From Desulfarculus sp. (GTDB lineage Bacteria > Desulfobacterota > Desulfarculia > Desulfarculales > Desulfarculaceae): a DNA stretch of 14,154 nt. The first letter of the stretch is position 1. The number at the start of each line of letters is the position of its first letter. A program made the translations under genes and the position numbers. The notes beneath the pieces were generated by a model, which made no database searches, had not been told where the DNA came from, and worked only from the letters and a program-made list of their open reading frames with translations. This document shows positions 13,058-14,154 of this stretch, in pieces. The DNA is taken from assembly GCA_020216805.1 (NCBI GenBank), contig JAIWNN010000116.1:1-14154 (forward strand). The letters are read 5' to 3'.

Positions 13058-14101
13058 ATGGCCTGCCGCTCTATCTTCTGCCTCTGGCGGTGGGGCTATT
13101 TACTTGGCAAACAAGCCATCGGCCGCTACGGCCTGCCGCTCTATCTTCTGCCTCTGGCGGTGGGGCTGGGTTGCGCCTATTTCCTTTTCGCGCAGAGCAG
13201 CCTGGCCTGGCGCAATCTGGTCCTGACCCTGGGTCTGCTGCCCATGCTCCTGAACCTGACCTGGCTGATGCTCCAGGCCCGGGTGGGCGAGAACCGGTCC
13301 CTGTTGCGGATGGCGGCGGCGACGACCCTGGGTTTTGGGATCCTGATGCTGGGGCGGGCCGCGGCGCTCTTCGCCTGGGACCAGGAGGTCGACGACCTGC
13401 TCCGCGCCGCTCCGCCCTGGCAGGGCGGGCACTATTTCGCCCTTTTTTTCATGGAGGTTTTCTGGAACCTGGTCTTCGTGATGATCAACAACCAGCGCCT
13501 GGGCAACCAGTTGCGCGAAACCCAGGATGAGCTGGCCCGTCTGGCCTCCACCGACCCCCTGACCGGGATCCTCAACCGGCGCAGCCTGCTGCTCGCCGGC
13601 GAGCGGGAATTCCTCCGCGCCAGCCGCTATGGCCGCCCCCTGGCCGTGCTGGCCATGGACCTGGACCACTTCAAGCAGGTCAACGACCGATTGGGCCACG
13701 CCGCCGGCGACCGGGTCCTGGTGGCCCTGGCCCGGGTTCTCCAGGGGCAACTGCGGGCCAGCGACGCCCTGGGGCGGGTGGGTGGCGACGAGTTCATCGC
13801 CCTGTTGCCGGAGACGGTGCTGGAAGGCGCCCGCCGGGTGGCCGAACGCCTGCGCCAGGCCGCCGACCAGGAGCTGCGCCAGGTGTTGGGCGGCCAAGAT
13901 CTGGCGCTGAGCCTCAGCGTGGGCATCAGCGTCTCCCACCCCGAGGACGCCAGCCTGGACGAGCTGCTGGAGCGGGCCGATCTGGCCCTCTACGAGGCCA
14001 AGCAATCCGGCCGCAATTGCCAGGTCGGCGTGGAACGGGTCCAGACCGCGGGCGCGGACCCGTCGCCGGACCAAGCGGGGGCCGCCCCGGCGCTGGCCTG
14101 A
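13058..14101 (+). CDS. GGDEF-domain diguanylate cyclase, C-terminal part as encoded
   Basis: This is the longest intact frame of the disrupted gene: 347 aa from an ATG at 13058. The first 23 residues or so (MACRSIFCLWRWGYLLGKQAI) are mostly out-of-frame readings of the repeat, so the initiation site is doubtful; no good ribosome site precedes it. About four hydrophobic segments follow (near 24-42, 52-72, 84-110, 125-145), then a linker NNQRLGNQLRETQDELARLA and a complete GGDEF domain: STDPLTGILNRRSLLL, AMDLDHFKQVNDRLGHAAGD, VGGDEF (GGDEF at 242-246) and the C-terminal ADLALYEAKQSGRNCQ. The product inhibition site Arg-Ala-Ser-Asp lies five residues before GGDEF, so the enzyme should make c-di-GMP from two GTP and be feedback inhibited. 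If translated alone it would lack the first three helices. Confidence 0.85.
   Translation: MACRSIFCLWRWGYLLGKQAIGRYGLPLYLLPLAVGLGCAYFLFAQSSLAWRNLVLTLGLLPMLLNLTWLMLQARVGENRSLLRMAAATTLGFGILMLGRAAALFAWDQEVDDLLRAAPPWQGGHYFALFFMEVFWNLVFVMINNQRLGNQLRETQDELARLASTDPLTGILNRRSLLLAGEREFLRASRYGRPLAVLAMDLDHFKQVNDRLGHAAGDRVLVALARVLQGQLRASDALGRVGGDEFIALLPETVLEGARRVAERLRQAADQELRQVLGGQDLALSLSVGISVSHPEDASLDELLERADLALYEAKQSGRNCQVGVERVQTAGADPSPDQAGAAPALA
13060..13097 (+). repeat. Direct repeat copy 1 (38 bp) in the diguanylate cyclase gene
   Basis: These 38 bases are identical to 13130-13167, at an offset of 70 bp. The bases just outside each copy differ (13059 T against 13129 C; 13098 A against 13168 G), so the repeat is exactly 38 bp. 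In the first gene frame this copy encodes GLPLYLLPLAVG. Confidence 0.95.
13130..13167 (+). repeat. Direct repeat copy 2 (38 bp) in the diguanylate cyclase gene
   Basis: This is the second, identical copy. Read in the frame of the GGDEF domain it encodes the same peptide as copy 1 does in the upstream frame. Only 38 of the 70 bases are duplicated, so this is not a simple 70-bp tandem duplication. Confidence 0.95.
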
Positions 14102-14154
14102 ACCGGAACCGCTCCCGCCCCGCCCGCGCCCCCCGCCCGTCGTGGGGCCCATGC
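14102..14154. other. End of window: no feature
   Basis: The last 53 bp after the GGDEF stop are very C-rich and show no start codon with a ribosome site, no hairpin with a U-tract and no recognisable gene start. Confidence 0.5.

Larger units (their letters stand above)
12784..14101 (+). pseudogene. Membrane-anchored diguanylate cyclase gene interrupted by a 70-bp frameshifting insertion
   Basis: Two reading frames together make one protein. From the ATG at 12784 (ribosome site CAGGAA) frame 1 encodes MDLDIRTLLLAMIVLQ and about three membrane helices up to 13097. The natural continuation (helices then GGDEF) is in the next frame, starting at 13168. Between them lie 70 extra bases, 13098-13167: 32 novel bases plus a second copy of the 38 bp at 13060-13097. 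Seventy is not a multiple of three, so frame 1 runs on to a stop at 13528-13530 as nonsense. Removing one repeat with the 32 bases gives an uninterrupted 415-aa protein with GLPLYLLPLAVGLGCAYF across the join. Frame 1 from 12652 is also open, but that part is Arg/Pro-rich and unlike protein. The lesion may be real, reversible, or an assembly chimera. Confidence 0.8.

Noticed and set aside
13100..14152. Minus-strand frame (350 codons) opposite the GGDEF gene
   Set aside because: Low-complexity Gln/Gly/His-rich shadow of a clear GGDEF coding sequence.

Overview
The window is GC-rich (about 70 % by eye) and densely coded. It looks like a bacterial chromosome, most likely a high-GC Desulfobacterota (former Deltaproteobacteria; a Desulfarculales-like lineage is my guess). 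The hints are an acetyl-CoA hydrolase/CoA-transferase fused to a GNAT domain, a GT81-like glycosyltransferase beside TerC, paired c-di-GMP enzymes, and a GTCATTGCGAG...GCAATCTC palindromic repeat of a type scattered in such genomes. This assignment is inference. I saw no rRNA, tRNA, CRISPR array, transposase or phage gene.

Layout. (1) 1-4489, envelope/sugar genes: the start of a DegT-type aminotransferase (-), then divergently a sirtuin deacylase coupled by an ATGA overlap to a GT4 glycosyltransferase (+). The GT4 gene converges on, and overlaps by 97 bp, a large GT-C-like membrane protein (-). (2) 4610-7236: an unrecognised 199-aa helical protein (-) and, divergently, the CoA-transferase-GNAT fusion (+), with a shared control region of about 146 bp. 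(3) 7237-7875: a visibly AT-richer island with one 65-aa Tyr/Asn/Thr-rich ORF that has a strong Shine-Dalgarno sequence and a near-perfect intrinsic terminator. (4) 7876-9933: an HD-GYP protein (+) and a TerC membrane protein (-) converge on a nested inverted-repeat element. (5) 9934-12613: TerC, a GT81-like glycosyltransferase and a NamZ-type (DUF1343) exo-muramidase all lie on the minus strand and may form one operon. (6) 12614-14101: a membrane-anchored diguanylate cyclase whose membrane domain is broken by a 70-bp insertion flanked by a 38-bp direct repeat.

Themes. Region 1 and the NamZ/GT81 cluster concern cell-surface or compatible-solute sugars and peptidoglycan turnover. The HD-GYP protein (c-di-GMP breakdown) and the GGDEF protein (synthesis) form a possible signalling pair. 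The most interesting signals are the repeat-mediated frameshift in the diguanylate cyclase (excision between the repeats would restore a 415-aa protein exactly), the orphan Tyr-rich small gene in its AT-rich island, and the nested palindromic element that abuts or contains both neighbouring stop codons.
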